Source: Stutzerimonas stutzeri SDM-LAC
GTDB taxonomy: Bacteria > Pseudomonadota > Gammaproteobacteria > Pseudomonadales > Pseudomonadaceae
NCBI RefSeq assembly: GCF_000235745.1
Contig: NZ_AGSX01000180.1
Coordinates: 1-53,122, forward strand
Direction: 5' to 3'
Length of the DNA: 53,122 nt
Position numbers and translations under genes: made by a program. The notes beneath the pieces are model-generated. The model saw only the letters and a list, made by a program, of their open reading frames with translations. It ran no database searches and was not told the DNA's origin. Below, one piece after another: positions 25,834 through 34,521 of the stretch (its first letter is position 1; each line of letters starts with the position of its first letter).

Positions 25834-26319
25834 TTAGATGTAGATGGCGCAGCACTTCTTGTACTTTTGACCGCTGCCGCACGGGCAGGGGTCGTTGCGA
25901 CCGGCCTTTAGCGGCGCGGTGGGATCGATGAAGTACCAGCGTCCGTCGTGCTGAACGAACGCTGAACGCTCATGTTGAGCGTGCTCTCCAGCCCCGTCAT
26001 GCCAGCGGGCGGTGAAGCTGACCAGCGCATGTTCCGGCTGGCCGCCAAGTACCTGGCTTTCCTCGACCTCCAGACCCAACCATGTGCTTTTCGCGCTCCA
26101 CTCCCTCATGGACTCTAGGTCCAGCGCTTGCTGCTGTGCCGGTAAAGTGGTCGCTTGTAGGTAATCGATGGCCCCTACGACGTAGGCGCTGTAGCGCGAA
26201 CGCATCAGGCGTTCCGCGCTGGGTGCGGATAACCCTCGGTGATACCGGCCGCAACATTCGGCATAGGGATCGCCGCTGCCACAGGGGCAGTTGGCGTCCG
26301 TTCTCTGATCGTCAGTCAT
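25834..26319 (-). CDS. ychJ: YchJ family SEC-C metal-binding protein
   Basis: 161 residues with a SEC-C zinc motif at each end: [17 protein letters not shown] near residue 11 and [15 protein letters not shown] at the C-terminus. The middle is an NTF2-like domain ([18 protein letters not shown]...). This is the UPF0225/YchJ family, whose function is unknown. It starts 6 bases after the stop of the DUF6231 gene on the same strand, so they form an operon. Confidence 0.9.
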   Translation of the reverse strand: MTDDQRTDANCPCGSGDPYAECCGRYHRGLSAPSAERLMRSRYSAYVVGAIDYLQATTLPAQQQALDLESMREWSAKSTWLGLEVEESQVLGGQPEHALVSFTARWHDGAGEHAQHERSAFVQHDGRWYFIDPTAPLKAGRNDPCPCGSGQKYKKCCAIYI

Positions 26320-26325
26320 CCGCGG

Positions 26326-26823
26326 TTACCACCAGTACTTGCCGAACATTTGTGGATTGGCCCAGTACTTGGCATTGAGCCAGTCTGGAACCTGCTTGTA
26401 ATCAAACAGGTCGTAGGTGAAGAGGGTCACCGTTTGGTTGCCTCGTTCGAAACGCGCGCCGACCTGTAATGCCAGGGAGTAGAAGTCTGTTGCCTGCCAG
26501 TCGGACGCATTCAGATCGACCAGAACCGCCATGCGGCTGGTATTGAGATTGCGAATGCCGCCGAGTAACTGCAGGCCGTCACGCTTCGAAAGATGCTCCA
26601 GACAGTCTGCGATTAGGGCCATATCGTAGCGCTGAGCGGCGAGCGCTGCAGACAGTGTGTCGGCTGGTGCGCGATCAATTTGGCAGTGCTGGTGGCTGCG
26701 GCTAAATGCCTCGATTGCCGGCAGTTCGCTACGGCCGACATGCAGCAGTCGGGCTGGACGGTGTTGTTCCAGCAACGCGGCCAGAGCTTGTTGCGGCGTC
26801 TGCGATGAACGGGATGCGGTCAA
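26326..26823 (-). CDS. DUF6231 family protein (methyltransferase-like fold)
   Basis: 165 residues. RPARLLHVGRSELPAIEAFS followed by MALIADCLEHLSKRDGLQLL and AVLVDLNAS reads like a reduced class I methyltransferase fold with no clear S-adenosylmethionine glycine loop. The tail KYWANPQMFGKYWW is rich in aromatics. Pseudomonas genomes carry this protein next to YchJ, and I recall it as DUF6231. No function is known; it could be a non-catalytic partner. Confidence 0.72.
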   Translation of the reverse strand: MTASRSSQTPQQALAALLEQHRPARLLHVGRSELPAIEAFSRSHQHCQIDRAPADTLSAALAAQRYDMALIADCLEHLSKRDGLQLLGGIRNLNTSRMAVLVDLNASDWQATDFYSLALQVGARFERGNQTVTLFTYDLFDYKQVPDWLNAKYWANPQMFGKYWW

Positions 26824-26997
26824 GCCGGGATTCCTCGATATCAGGCGTAGCGGAATGCGGACATTGCAATCCGCGGCGCCTGTAAAAGTAGAAAGACTAG
26901 CGCGCTGGCGTCTGCCGTCCTAGTCTCGATGTAACTGGAGCCGCTTATGCTATAGCGCATAACGCTCTGGCCGATCCCACATTAGGAGGCTTTAACG

Positions 26998-27636
26998 ATG
27001 AGTAGCTTACGGACAGCAGTACCCGTGATTGTGATGACCACCTTTCTGGCCGGCTGCGCAGGGGTGCAGAAGCAGGATTGGCCCAGTTGTGCTGCTGTCG
27101 GCGGTGTAACCGGTGCCGCGCTGGGCGCGATAGAAAGCAGTACCTACGCAGGCTACGGCGCATTGATCGGCGGCGGCATGGCCGCAGCCTACTGCTGGGC
27201 CAATGGCACCGAGCAGGAGACGGTTGCCGTTGTTGAAACTGTTGAACCTGCTCCGATGGCAGAACCGGAGCCCGAGCCAGTGCTGGAAGCAGTACGGGTT
27301 GAGCTGGACGTAAAATTCGATTTTGACAAGGCTACCGTCCGAGAGGACGCCTACGACGATATCGAAGTGCTTGCTGACTTCATGAAGCAGTACGACCAGA
27401 CTTCGACGACTGTAGAGGGCCACACCGACTCTATTGGTACCGATGCCTACAACCAGCGTCTGTCTACGCAACGTGCCCAGGCCGTTCGCGATGCATTGGT
27501 CAACCGCTACGGTGTCGAAGCCAACCGTCTTGAGGCGGTGGGTTACGGTGAGTCACGTCCGGTCGCTGATAACTCGACTGATCTGGGTCGAGCCATCAAC
27601 CGCCGTGTTGAGGCTTCGGTCGAAGCGCGTCCGTAA
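26998..27636 (+). CDS. OmpA-like lipoprotein with glycine-rich segment
   Basis: 212 residues. The lipobox is LAGC (Cys20) after a short signal peptide. A glycine/alanine-rich stretch (GGVTGAALGAIESS...GALIGGGMAAAY) suggests a glycine-zipper-like membrane-associated part. From about residue 100 the OmpA C-terminal domain begins (VKFDFDKATVRE, EGHTDSIGTDAYNQRLS, the peptidoglycan-binding Asp and Arg in AINRRVEASV). It anchors the outer membrane to peptidoglycan. AGGAGG precedes the start. It diverges from the DUF6231 gene across 174 bases with no other gene. Confidence 0.88.
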   Translation: MSSLRTAVPVIVMTTFLAGCAGVQKQDWPSCAAVGGVTGAALGAIESSTYAGYGALIGGGMAAAYCWANGTEQETVAVVETVEPAPMAEPEPEPVLEAVRVELDVKFDFDKATVREDAYDDIEVLADFMKQYDQTSTTVEGHTDSIGTDAYNQRLSTQRAQAVRDALVNRYGVEANRLEAVGYGESRPVADNSTDLGRAINRRVEASVEARP

Positions 27637-27648
27637 CGAGAACTATGC

Positions 27649-27764
27649 AAAAGCCGGGTGCACCTAGGCTGACGAACATATTGCGATGGAAAGGTCGGGC
27701 TGCATCGATGCAGCCTGGCCTGCGGTCGTTATGTTCATTCGCCGTTGGATACCCGGTTTTTTGT
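27649..27764. terminator. Long nested hairpin, bidirectional terminator
   Basis: Outer stem CCGGGT/ACCCGG (27654-27659, 27751-27756), middle stem GAACATA/TATGTTC and a 13-bp inner stem (27692-27704 with 27709-27721, two G-U, loop TCGA). Six T follow on the plus strand, and AAAA before the left arm gives TTTT on the minus strand. It lies between the convergent OmpA-like and CopD-like genes. Confidence 0.65.
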
Positions 27765-27783
27765 ACTCCAACTAAAATTGAAA

Positions 27784-28248
27784 TCAGAACAGTGGGCGCG
27801 CACTCGCCAGCGCCACCACAGCCAGGCCCAACAGTAGGTTGATGCCGACCAGCCGGCGGATTCTTCCCAGCACCGCGCCACCTTCTTGCCATTTCTCATC
27901 GGCGATTGCGCGCTTGAGCTCGGGTAGCTGCAGCAGCTGGATGCGTAGGAACAGGGCGAGCATGACCAGAAACACACCACTCATGATGTGCACGTAGCGG
28001 GGCGCAGCCTCCAGCCCATCGAAGCGCATGTGCCACATGCCAATACCGCTGATCGGCAACACCACTATCGTGACCCAGACCCAGTTGAAGAACCGGCGAA
28101 AAACCTCTGCCCAGAGTTTCAACCGCTCTGGTGCCTGCAGCTGGGAAACAGCGGCAGGGCGCAGCACCATCCAGGCGAAGAACATGCCTCCCACCCAGAT
28201 CACTGCAGCCAGTACATGAAGTGAATAGAGCCCTGCGAATGCGGTCAT
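27784..28248 (-). CDS. CopD-like membrane protein
   Basis: 154 residues from the ATG at 28248 (GGAG 6 bases upstream). It has four hydrophobic helices: GLYSLHVLAAVIWVGGMFFAW, a second around WVWVTIVVLPISGIGMW, a third around VHIMSGVFLVMLALFL and a fourth at the C-terminus. Histidines in helix 1 (LHVLAAVIW) and in YVHIMSG recall the CopD/UPF0093-type haem or copper membrane proteins. Role unknown. It is divergent from dinG. Confidence 0.75.
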   Translation of the reverse strand: MTAFAGLYSLHVLAAVIWVGGMFFAWMVLRPAAVSQLQAPERLKLWAEVFRRFFNWVWVTIVVLPISGIGMWHMRFDGLEAAPRYVHIMSGVFLVMLALFLRIQLLQLPELKRAIADEKWQEGGAVLGRIRRLVGINLLLGLAVVALASARPLF

Positions 28249-28307
28249 GGGAAATCTCCGGTGGCGGTTGAGGAAACGCGCGTTATCATAGCGACCCTCC
28301 AGAAATA

Positions 28308-28323
28308 CTGAAAATATATACAG
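28308..28323 (+). promoter_or_regulatory. LexA-like box of dinG
   Basis: CTGA-AAATATAT-ACAG matches CTGT-N8-ACAG in seven of eight fixed positions, with the AT-rich centre usual for SOS boxes. It ends 11 bases before the dinG start. E. coli dinG is SOS-controlled, which supports the reading. Confidence 0.7.
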
Positions 28324-28334
28324 CATCCGCGCCC

Positions 28335-30479
28335 ATGCTCAGCACTGAACTCAAGTCCCAGATCCAGGGCGCCTATTCCCAGTTTCTAGAAGCCAAAGGC
28401 TTAAAGCCCCGTTACGGCCAGCGTCTAATGATCGCCGAGGTGGCGAAGGTCCTAGGCGCGATAAAGGCCGACGACGAGGGACGGCGCGATGGACAGCCTG
28501 CAGTGGTTGCGGTCGAAGCCGGCACCGGCACCGGCAAGACGGTCGCCTATAGCCTGGCTGCCATTCCGACGGCCAAAGCGGCGGGCAAGCGCTTGGTGAT
28601 CGCAACGGCTACGGTCGCGTTGCAAGAACAGATCGTGCACAAGGATCTGCCGGATCTGATGCGCAACAGCGGGCTGAGCTTTTCCTTTGCCCTGGCCAAG
28701 GGGCGCGGTCGTTATTTATGCCTGTCCAAACTCGATGCGCTGCTGCAGGAAGGCCAAGCGCAGAGCGCAACCGCCCAGCTATTTGAAGAAGAGGGTTTTC
28801 GCATCGATGTGGACGAGCGCAGCGAGAAGCTGTTCGGCAGCATGATCGAGAAGCTGGCAGGCAACCGTTGGGATGGTGATCGTGACACCTGGGCTGAAGA
28901 GTTGGCCGACCCTGACTGGGCGCGTCTAACCACTGATCACAGCCAGTGCACCGGCCGTCATTGCCCCAACTTCCAGCAGTGTGCCTTTTACAAAGCGCGC
29001 GAAGGCATGACGAAGGTCGACGTCATCGTCACCAATCATGACATGGTGCTTGCAGACCTCGCGTTGGGCGGTGGGGCGGTACTGCCCGATCCGCGCGACA
29101 CACTTTATGTGTTTGACGAAGGCCATCATCTGCCTGACAAGGCGATTGGGCATTTCGCCCATTTCACCCGTCTGCGTTCCACTGCCGACTGGCTTGCCCA
29201 AGTCGACAAGAATCTGACCAAGCTGCTCGCACAGCATCCTTTGCCGGGCGACCTCGGCCGGCTGATCGAGGCGGTTCCTGAAATCGCCCGAGACCTGCGT
29301 AGCCAGCAGCAATTCATGTTCAGTGCCTGCGAACAGCTCGCTGACTTCCGAGCCGGCGAAGACATGGAGGGCCGCGAGCGGCCTCGCCATCGTTTCGTCG
29401 GTGGCGTGGTCCCGGAGCATCTGATCGAGCTGGGTATTGAGCTAAAAAAGGGCTTCGCCAAGCTGAACGATCTGTTCACGCGGCTGACCGAGTTACTCAA
29501 GGAGGCGATGGATGGCGAAGCGGGTGTCGGCATCGCCAGCCACCAGGCCGAAGAGTGGTATCCACTGTTCGGTAGTCTGCTGACGCGTGCGCAGGGCAAT
29601 TGGGAACTGTGGACGGCTTTCACCGCCGATGATCCAGAGGACAGCCCGCCGATGGCGCGCTGGCTGACATTGGCTGAAGGCGGCGCGCTGTTCGATATCG
29701 AGGTCAACGCCAGCCCGATCCTGGCTGCCGAGACGTTGCGCCGTAACCTGTGGAACGTCTGCTACGGCGCACTGGTGACTTCGGCCACGCTCACCGCACT
29801 GAACAGTTTCGATCGTTATCGCATGCGCGCCGGGTTGCCGCGTTGTGCGGTTACCGCGGTGGTGCCGAGCCCGTTCCATCACGCCGATGCTGGCGTGCTA
29901 AGGGTACCCGATCTCAAGGCCGATCCGCGTGATGCGGCTGGGCATACAGCGGCGATAGTGCGAGATCTGCCAGAGTTGGTGAAGGCTTCGCGCGGCACGC
30001 TGGTGCTTTTTTCGTCACGCAAGCAGATGCAGGACGTGTTCGACGGGCTGGAGCGTGACTGGCGCCGGCGGGTGCTCATACAGGGCAATCTGTCCAAGCA
30101 GGAAACGCTGAACAAGCACAAGGCACGCGTGGATGATGGTGAAAAAAGCGTGCTCTTCGGGCTTGCCAGTTTTGCGGAAGGTGTCGATCTTCCTGGCGCC
30201 TACTGTGAACACGTGGTGATTGCCAAGATTCCGTTCGCAGTACCCGATGACCCGGTCGAGGCGGCATTGGCCGAGTGGATTGAGGCGCGTGGCGGAAATC
30301 CGTTCATGGAAATCGCCGTCCCTGATGCCTCGTTGCGCCTTGTCCAGGCCTGCGGCAGGCTGCTGCGTACCGAGGAGGACCGAGGCACTATCACGCTGCT
30401 TGATCGCCGAGTCGTCACGCAGCGCTACGGGAAGGCCATTCTCAATGCGTTGCCGCCCTTCCGTCGAGAGATCGGTTAG
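28335..30479 (+). CDS. dinG: ATP-dependent DNA helicase DinG
   Basis: 714 residues, superfamily 2 XPD-like. Walker A is GTGTGKT (63-69). The iron-sulfur cluster cysteines are Cys129, Cys205, Cys210 and Cys216. DEGHH (261-265) is the DEAH-type motif II, and QACGRLLRTEEDRG is motif VI with the arginine fingers. It unwinds forked DNA, D-loops and R-loops 5' to 3'. A LexA-like box stands right before the start. Normal length. Confidence 0.96.
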   Translation: MLSTELKSQIQGAYSQFLEAKGLKPRYGQRLMIAEVAKVLGAIKADDEGRRDGQPAVVAVEAGTGTGKTVAYSLAAIPTAKAAGKRLVIATATVALQEQIVHKDLPDLMRNSGLSFSFALAKGRGRYLCLSKLDALLQEGQAQSATAQLFEEEGFRIDVDERSEKLFGSMIEKLAGNRWDGDRDTWAEELADPDWARLTTDHSQCTGRHCPNFQQCAFYKAREGMTKVDVIVTNHDMVLADLALGGGAVLPDPRDTLYVFDEGHHLPDKAIGHFAHFTRLRSTADWLAQVDKNLTKLLAQHPLPGDLGRLIEAVPEIARDLRSQQQFMFSACEQLADFRAGEDMEGRERPRHRFVGGVVPEHLIELGIELKKGFAKLNDLFTRLTELLKEAMDGEAGVGIASHQAEEWYPLFGSLLTRAQGNWELWTAFTADDPEDSPPMARWLTLAEGGALFDIEVNASPILAAETLRRNLWNVCYGALVTSATLTALNSFDRYRMRAGLPRCAVTAVVPSPFHHADAGVLRVPDLKADPRDAAGHTAAIVRDLPELVKASRGTLVLFSSRKQMQDVFDGLERDWRRRVLIQGNLSKQETLNKHKARVDDGEKSVLFGLASFAEGVDLPGAYCEHVVIAKIPFAVPDDPVEAALAEWIEARGGNPFMEIAVPDASLRLVQACGRLLRTEEDRGTITLLDRRVVTQRYGKAILNALPPFRREIG

Positions 30480-30620
30480 CGACATGTCGGCCGTCTCGCG
30501 GGCAGCATGTACCGTTATTCAAATAACTGATTGTCTCTCTGGTGAACTCGGATCTGTTTGCTTGATTCGATGTGACTGGAACAATGCGCCGAACCCATAA
30601 GCCTGATAAGGAGCGCAAAC

Positions 30621-31769
30621 GTGCAGATTCAGGGGTATTTCGATCTTCGTTTCGAGGCTGTTCGGGAGACATTCAGCGATCTGTTCGCGCAGACCCAACA
30701 GCGTGGCGCAGCGGTCTGTGTGAAGGTTGGTGGCGAAACCGTCGTCGATCTCTGGGCCGGTGTGGCGGATAACGCCGGTGAGCAGGCCTGGCAGAGCGAC
30801 ACGCTGGTCAATCTATTTTCCTGTACTAAAACGTTCACAGCGGTAGCTGCCCTGCAGCTCGTCGCAGAGGGCAAACTGCAGTTGGATGAGCCGGTCGCCC
30901 TCGTTTGGCCGGAATTCGGCGCAAACGGCAAACAGGGCATTACGCTACGCCAGCTGCTCAGCCATCAAGCTGGGCTGCCGGCTGTTCGTCAGCCACTGCC
31001 GCCGGAGGCTTTGTACGATTGGGACACGATGACTGCAGCGCTCGCAGCCGAAACACCTTGGTGGACGCCCGGTGATGGTCATGGTTATGCGGCGATTACC
31101 TATGGCTGGCTGCTTGGTGAGTTGATCCGTCGCGCCGACGGGCGTGAACCGGGCGAAGCAATAGTCGCACGCACCGCTCGACCTTTGAATCTGGATTTTC
31201 ATATCGGCCTGGCCGACAGCGAGTTCGACCGGGTCGGCTATTTAACTCGGCAGAAAAACAACTTAGGCGACGCAGCCGCCCAGCGGGTCCTAAAAGCCTT
31301 GATGAGCGAGCCGCAGTCACTCACCGCTCGTGCCTTCACCAATCCGCCGTCGATCATGAACAGTGCCAATAAGCCGGAGTGGCGTCGAATGACCCAGCCC
31401 GCCGCCAACGGGCATGGCAATGCACGGTCTCTGGCAGGATTCTATGATGGCTTGTTGCGAGGGGAGCTACTCGATCACGCGCTGCTGGACGAGATGACGC
31501 GCGAGCACTGCCTCGGTGAAGATCGCACGCTGCTTACTCGCACTCGTTTCGGGCTGGGCTGCTGGCTAGACCAGCCGGACGTGGAGAACGCCACTTTCGG
31601 AATGGGGCCGGGCACCTTCGGCCACCCGGGGGCCGGTGGCTGCATCGGTTTTGCCGATCCCCAGCGCGATGTTGCCTTCGGCTATGTCACCAATACATTA
31701 GGCCCCTATGTTCTGATGGACCCGCGCGCGCAAGCGCTGACACGTGCCGTCAAGGCATGTGTGGGTTGA
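30621..31769 (+). CDS. Serine hydrolase of the beta-lactamase/EstB family, GTG start
   Basis: 382 residues. The start is GTG with AAGGAGCG 8 bases upstream. SCTK (about residue 68-71) is the S-x-x-K nucleophile motif of class C-like enzymes. HQAGLP and HGYAAITYGWLLGELIRR give the Tyr motif, and the C-terminal HPGAGG(C) takes the place of the KTG box. Relatives such as EstB hydrolyse short esters and not beta-lactams. No signal peptide, so cytoplasmic. It follows dinG by 141 bases with no gene between. Confidence 0.87.
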   Translation: MQIQGYFDLRFEAVRETFSDLFAQTQQRGAAVCVKVGGETVVDLWAGVADNAGEQAWQSDTLVNLFSCTKTFTAVAALQLVAEGKLQLDEPVALVWPEFGANGKQGITLRQLLSHQAGLPAVRQPLPPEALYDWDTMTAALAAETPWWTPGDGHGYAAITYGWLLGELIRRADGREPGEAIVARTARPLNLDFHIGLADSEFDRVGYLTRQKNNLGDAAAQRVLKALMSEPQSLTARAFTNPPSIMNSANKPEWRRMTQPAANGHGNARSLAGFYDGLLRGELLDHALLDEMTREHCLGEDRTLLTRTRFGLGCWLDQPDVENATFGMGPGTFGHPGAGGCIGFADPQRDVAFGYVTNTLGPYVLMDPRAQALTRAVKACVG

Positions 31770-31905
31770 ACCACTCGTCTGTTTGGCCGGAGGAGACTTT
31801 GCAGAACAAGGACCTGCGTCCACAATTTGAGACAAATCCTTGCTTAAGCTGCGTGCTTCATCCACGCGGTTTGTTTTCGCAACCCTCATCCATGGAAATT
31901 GGCTC

Positions 31906-32535
31906 ATGAACCTGCTGAAAAGCGCTTCCCTTGTATTGTGTCTGGTCATCGCCGGCTGCAGCTCCAATGACGACAAGCCGGTAGAAGTGGTTGCTGAACC
32001 GAGCCCCGTGATTGATGCTGCCTGGCTGGATGGGTACGAACCGCGCCTTCGCGATGCGTTGAAGAACAGCCATTTCGAGCTTGAGCGCCGCGATGGCGTG
32101 TTGGTGGTCACTGCACCAGTCGATGGCTCCTTCAACCCCGACCGCCCTGGCATGCTGCTGCCTGTGACGCTTGGCCCGCTCAGCCGGGTGGCGAAATTGG
32201 TGGAAGGCGACGAGAAGACCGCCGTTGTCGTGGTAGGCCATGCTGACAGCACGGGGCCGACCGATCTCAATCGCGACATCAGCCGCCAGCGCGCCGGTGC
32301 CATTGCGGCGATTTTCCGGCTGAGTGGCCTAAAGCACGACCGGCTGCGTATTCGCGGGCTGGGTTCGGATATGCCGCGCGCCTCGAACGAGAATGAAGAA
32401 GGCCGTGCGCTGAACCGGCGCGTCGAGATGGTCCTGGCTCCACAACCGACCCTGCTGGCGCTGATTACCCAATACAGTGAGACCCCCGCCAAGCCGACGC
32501 AGGTGGCTGCGGCAGAAGTAAGCAAAGCCAAATAA
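31906..32535 (+). CDS. OmpA-like lipoprotein
   Basis: 209 residues from the ATG at 31906. A signal peptide ends in the lipobox VIAGC (Cys18), followed by SSNDDKP. The OmpA C-terminal domain spans ~70-185: VVVVGHADSTGPTDLNRDISRQRAGAIAAIF and the ALNRRVEMVL end with the peptidoglycan-contact Asp and Arg. It is expected to tether the outer membrane to murein. An open frame runs upstream to 31840 without a ribosome site. Confidence 0.87.
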   Translation: MNLLKSASLVLCLVIAGCSSNDDKPVEVVAEPSPVIDAAWLDGYEPRLRDALKNSHFELERRDGVLVVTAPVDGSFNPDRPGMLLPVTLGPLSRVAKLVEGDEKTAVVVVGHADSTGPTDLNRDISRQRAGAIAAIFRLSGLKHDRLRIRGLGSDMPRASNENEEGRALNRRVEMVLAPQPTLLALITQYSETPAKPTQVAAAEVSKAK

Positions 32536-32652
32536 GACGGGTGCTCGCGCCATTGGCTGATGAGGTGTTCGGTCTACTTTTGCCTTGAATCAAGCGGGGC
32601 AAGGCGCAGAGCCGTTAAGCTTTGGCTTCAACTGTTTTCCAGGAACACAGCG

Positions 32653-33300
32653 ATGACCCAATCCTTGGCCGATATGCGTCGCGATTACACGCGTGACGGA
32701 CTCAGTGAAGCGAACGCGCCGGCAGAGCCCTTCGAGCTCTTTCGTCAGTGGTTTCAGGATGCGGTGCAGACGGAGCAGCCACCGGTCGAGCCGAATGCCA
32801 TGACCCTGGCCACAGTAGACGCCGAGGGTCGCCCGCATTGCCGCGTGCTGTTGCTCAAGGCACTGGATGAACGTGGCTTCACCTTTTTCAGCAACTATGA
32901 CAGCGCGAAGGCCGAGCAACTGGAGGCATGTCCGTTCGCTGCGATGACGTTCTTCTGGCCAAGCCTGGAGCGCCAGGTACGGATTGAGGGGCGGGTCGAG
33001 AAGGTCAGTGTCGCGGAGTCGGATGCCTATTATCAGGTGCGTCCGCTGGGCAGCCGCCTTGGCGCCTGGGCTTCACCACAAAGCCATGTGATTCGCGATC
33101 GTGCCGAGCTGGAACGGCTTCTGGCCGAAACAGAACAGCGCTTTCTGGACCAGGCGCCGCATTGCCCTCCTCATTGGGGCGGCTACCGTTTGCTGCCGGA
33201 ACGAATGGAGTTCTGGCAGGGTCGTCCCAGCCGCCTGCATGACCGTCTGAACTATCGGCGCGTCGCCAGTGACTGGCAGCGCGAACGTCTGGCGCCCTGA
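32653..33300 (+). CDS. pdxH: Pyridoxamine/pyridoxine 5'-phosphate oxidase
   Basis: 215 residues from the ATG at 32653 (CAGGAAC upstream), the standard PdxH length. FMN-binding blocks [48 protein letters not shown] and the C-terminal [10 protein letters not shown]...WQRERLAP are all present. It oxidises PNP or PMP to pyridoxal 5'-phosphate. A strong terminator follows. Confidence 0.96.
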   Translation: MTQSLADMRRDYTRDGLSEANAPAEPFELFRQWFQDAVQTEQPPVEPNAMTLATVDAEGRPHCRVLLLKALDERGFTFFSNYDSAKAEQLEACPFAAMTFFWPSLERQVRIEGRVEKVSVAESDAYYQVRPLGSRLGAWASPQSHVIRDRAELERLLAETEQRFLDQAPHCPPHWGGYRLLPERMEFWQGRPSRLHDRLNYRRVASDWQRERLAP

Positions 33301-33320
33301 CTCACGGGCTCAATATGATG

Positions 33321-33347
33321 AGAGGCCGCCTGCGGCCTCTTTTTTTT
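33321..33347. terminator. Terminator after pdxH
   Basis: AGAGGCCG/CGGCCTCT around CCTG, then eight T. It separates pdxH from the convergent small membrane protein gene. Confidence 0.9.
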
Positions 33348-33582
33348 ATGTCTCGTTATAGCGCGCCAGCTCGCTTTCCAGCCAGGCTTGCAGGTCCTTG
33401 CGTTTGACTCGCGCATCTTTCGCCGCCGAAAGGCGGCGCAATACCCACTCTCGCTTCTGCGGATCATCTCCTGCCAACGAAAGCGCCAGATCCCTGTCGG
33501 CCCAGCGTCTGAAGCGGATGAACAGCCAGGCATGGAAAACCAGCCCGGCTAGCGTGACGATGGTGATAATGAAATAGTCCAT
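33346..33582 (-). CDS. Small single-helix membrane protein
   Basis: 78 residues from the ATG at 33582. MDYFIITIVTLAGLVFHAWLFI is one N-terminal membrane helix; the rest is charged and helical (RFRRWADRDLALSLAG...KRKDLQAWLESELARY). No known domain is recognised. Similar short proteins follow pdxH in other pseudomonads, from memory. Its coding end overlaps the pdxH terminator by 2 bases. Confidence 0.7.
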   Translation of the reverse strand: MDYFIITIVTLAGLVFHAWLFIRFRRWADRDLALSLAGDDPQKREWVLRRLSAAKDARVKRKDLQAWLESELARYNET

Positions 33583-33761
33583 GAACGGTCTCTTGCAATG
33601 TCTTGAGCGAGCGCCCTGCATACGGGGCGGGATCGCCTCGGGTAAAGTAGGGTCCTAGTTGAATGAATGCTGAGTCAGGTCGAGGCGGTTGCCAAGCGTT
33701 TCATCGCCGCATGCGACTGGCCACGCGGTCGCGATCAAACTCGTTTCCCAGGAGATTTCCC

Positions 33762-34223
33762 ATGCGCAACTCAATTTTCGTTGCTTCGTTCACGGTCGTG
33801 GCACTTGCCGTCGGTGGTTGCACCTCCAACCTTACCGGGGATAGCTATTCCCGCGACGAGGCGCGAACCGTCCAAACGGTTCGTTATGGCACGATCGAGT
33901 CATTGCGCCCGGTCAAGCTCGAAGGCACCAAGACCCCTATCGGTACCGGGGCAGGCGCAGTCGTGGGCGGTATCGCCGGCAGCGGGATAGGTGGAGGCCG
34001 TGGCAGTGCCGTTGCGGCGGTGATCGGCGCGCTGGCCGGCGGGATGCTCGGTTCGGCGGCAGAAGAGGGCATCACGCGTGCCCAAGGCGTTGAGATCACG
34101 GTACGTGAGGACGACGGCAACATGCGCGCCTATGTCCAGGAAGTGGAGCCGAATCAGGTTTTTCGCGTCGGCCAGCGTGTACGGATCATGACGGTTAATG
34201 GCACCAGCCGTATCGCACCCTGA
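33762..34223 (+). CDS. Glycine-zipper 2TM lipoprotein (SlyB/Pcp-like)
   Basis: 153 residues from the ATG at 33762 (AGGAGA 8 bases upstream). The signal peptide ends VGGC (Cys19). The middle has GTGAGAVVGGIAGSGIGGGRGSAVAAVIGALAGGMLGSAAEE, the glycine-zipper 2TM motif, followed by a beta-rich tail (EITVREDDGNMRAYVQEVEPNQVFRVGQRVRI). It belongs with the outer-membrane lipoproteins SlyB/OmlA-like Pcp and supports envelope integrity. The upstream frame to 33663 is not used. Confidence 0.88.
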   Translation: MRNSIFVASFTVVALAVGGCTSNLTGDSYSRDEARTVQTVRYGTIESLRPVKLEGTKTPIGTGAGAVVGGIAGSGIGGGRGSAVAAVIGALAGGMLGSAAEEGITRAQGVEITVREDDGNMRAYVQEVEPNQVFRVGQRVRIMTVNGTSRIAP

Positions 34224-34332
34224 TACCGCTGGGTTTGGAAGGATGACAGTGCGCTCTAAGCAGAGGCTGTCGCGCCGCCAGTGAAGCGCAATCAGCGCTA
34301 CAGACGGTTTTTCCGAGCGGCTTCAAAGACAG

Positions 34333-34385
34333 GGCGCAGCCTGAATGCCGGCTGGTACGGTGTTCCGGCTGCGCCTTTTGTTTTT
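34333..34385 (+). terminator. Two-stage hairpin terminator upstream of the antiporter operon
   Basis: GGCGCAGCC/GGCTGCGCC (9 bp perfect) encloses GAATGCCG/CGGTGTTC (8 bp, two G-U), then TTTTGTTTTT. It should end the lipoprotein transcript and isolate the mnh/sha operon. The rest of 34224-34521 shows no gene and must contain the operon promoter, which I cannot place. Confidence 0.8.
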
Positions 34386-34521
34386 CGAAATACTTGAATC
34401 CATGACGTTGCTGCGGCCCGTATGGATAATCGGCGCACACCGCCATGCCCCTTCGGGCTGAGAAATGGGCGATCAAGGGATATAACTGCCGTACCTATGC
34501 ACGGCTCAAGGGGTTTTACAC

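Noticed and set aside
27740-27756. Integron attC site (GTTGGAT core)
   Set aside because: The matching RYYYAAC half is missing on the left arm and the hairpin lacks the attC layout; no integrase is present.
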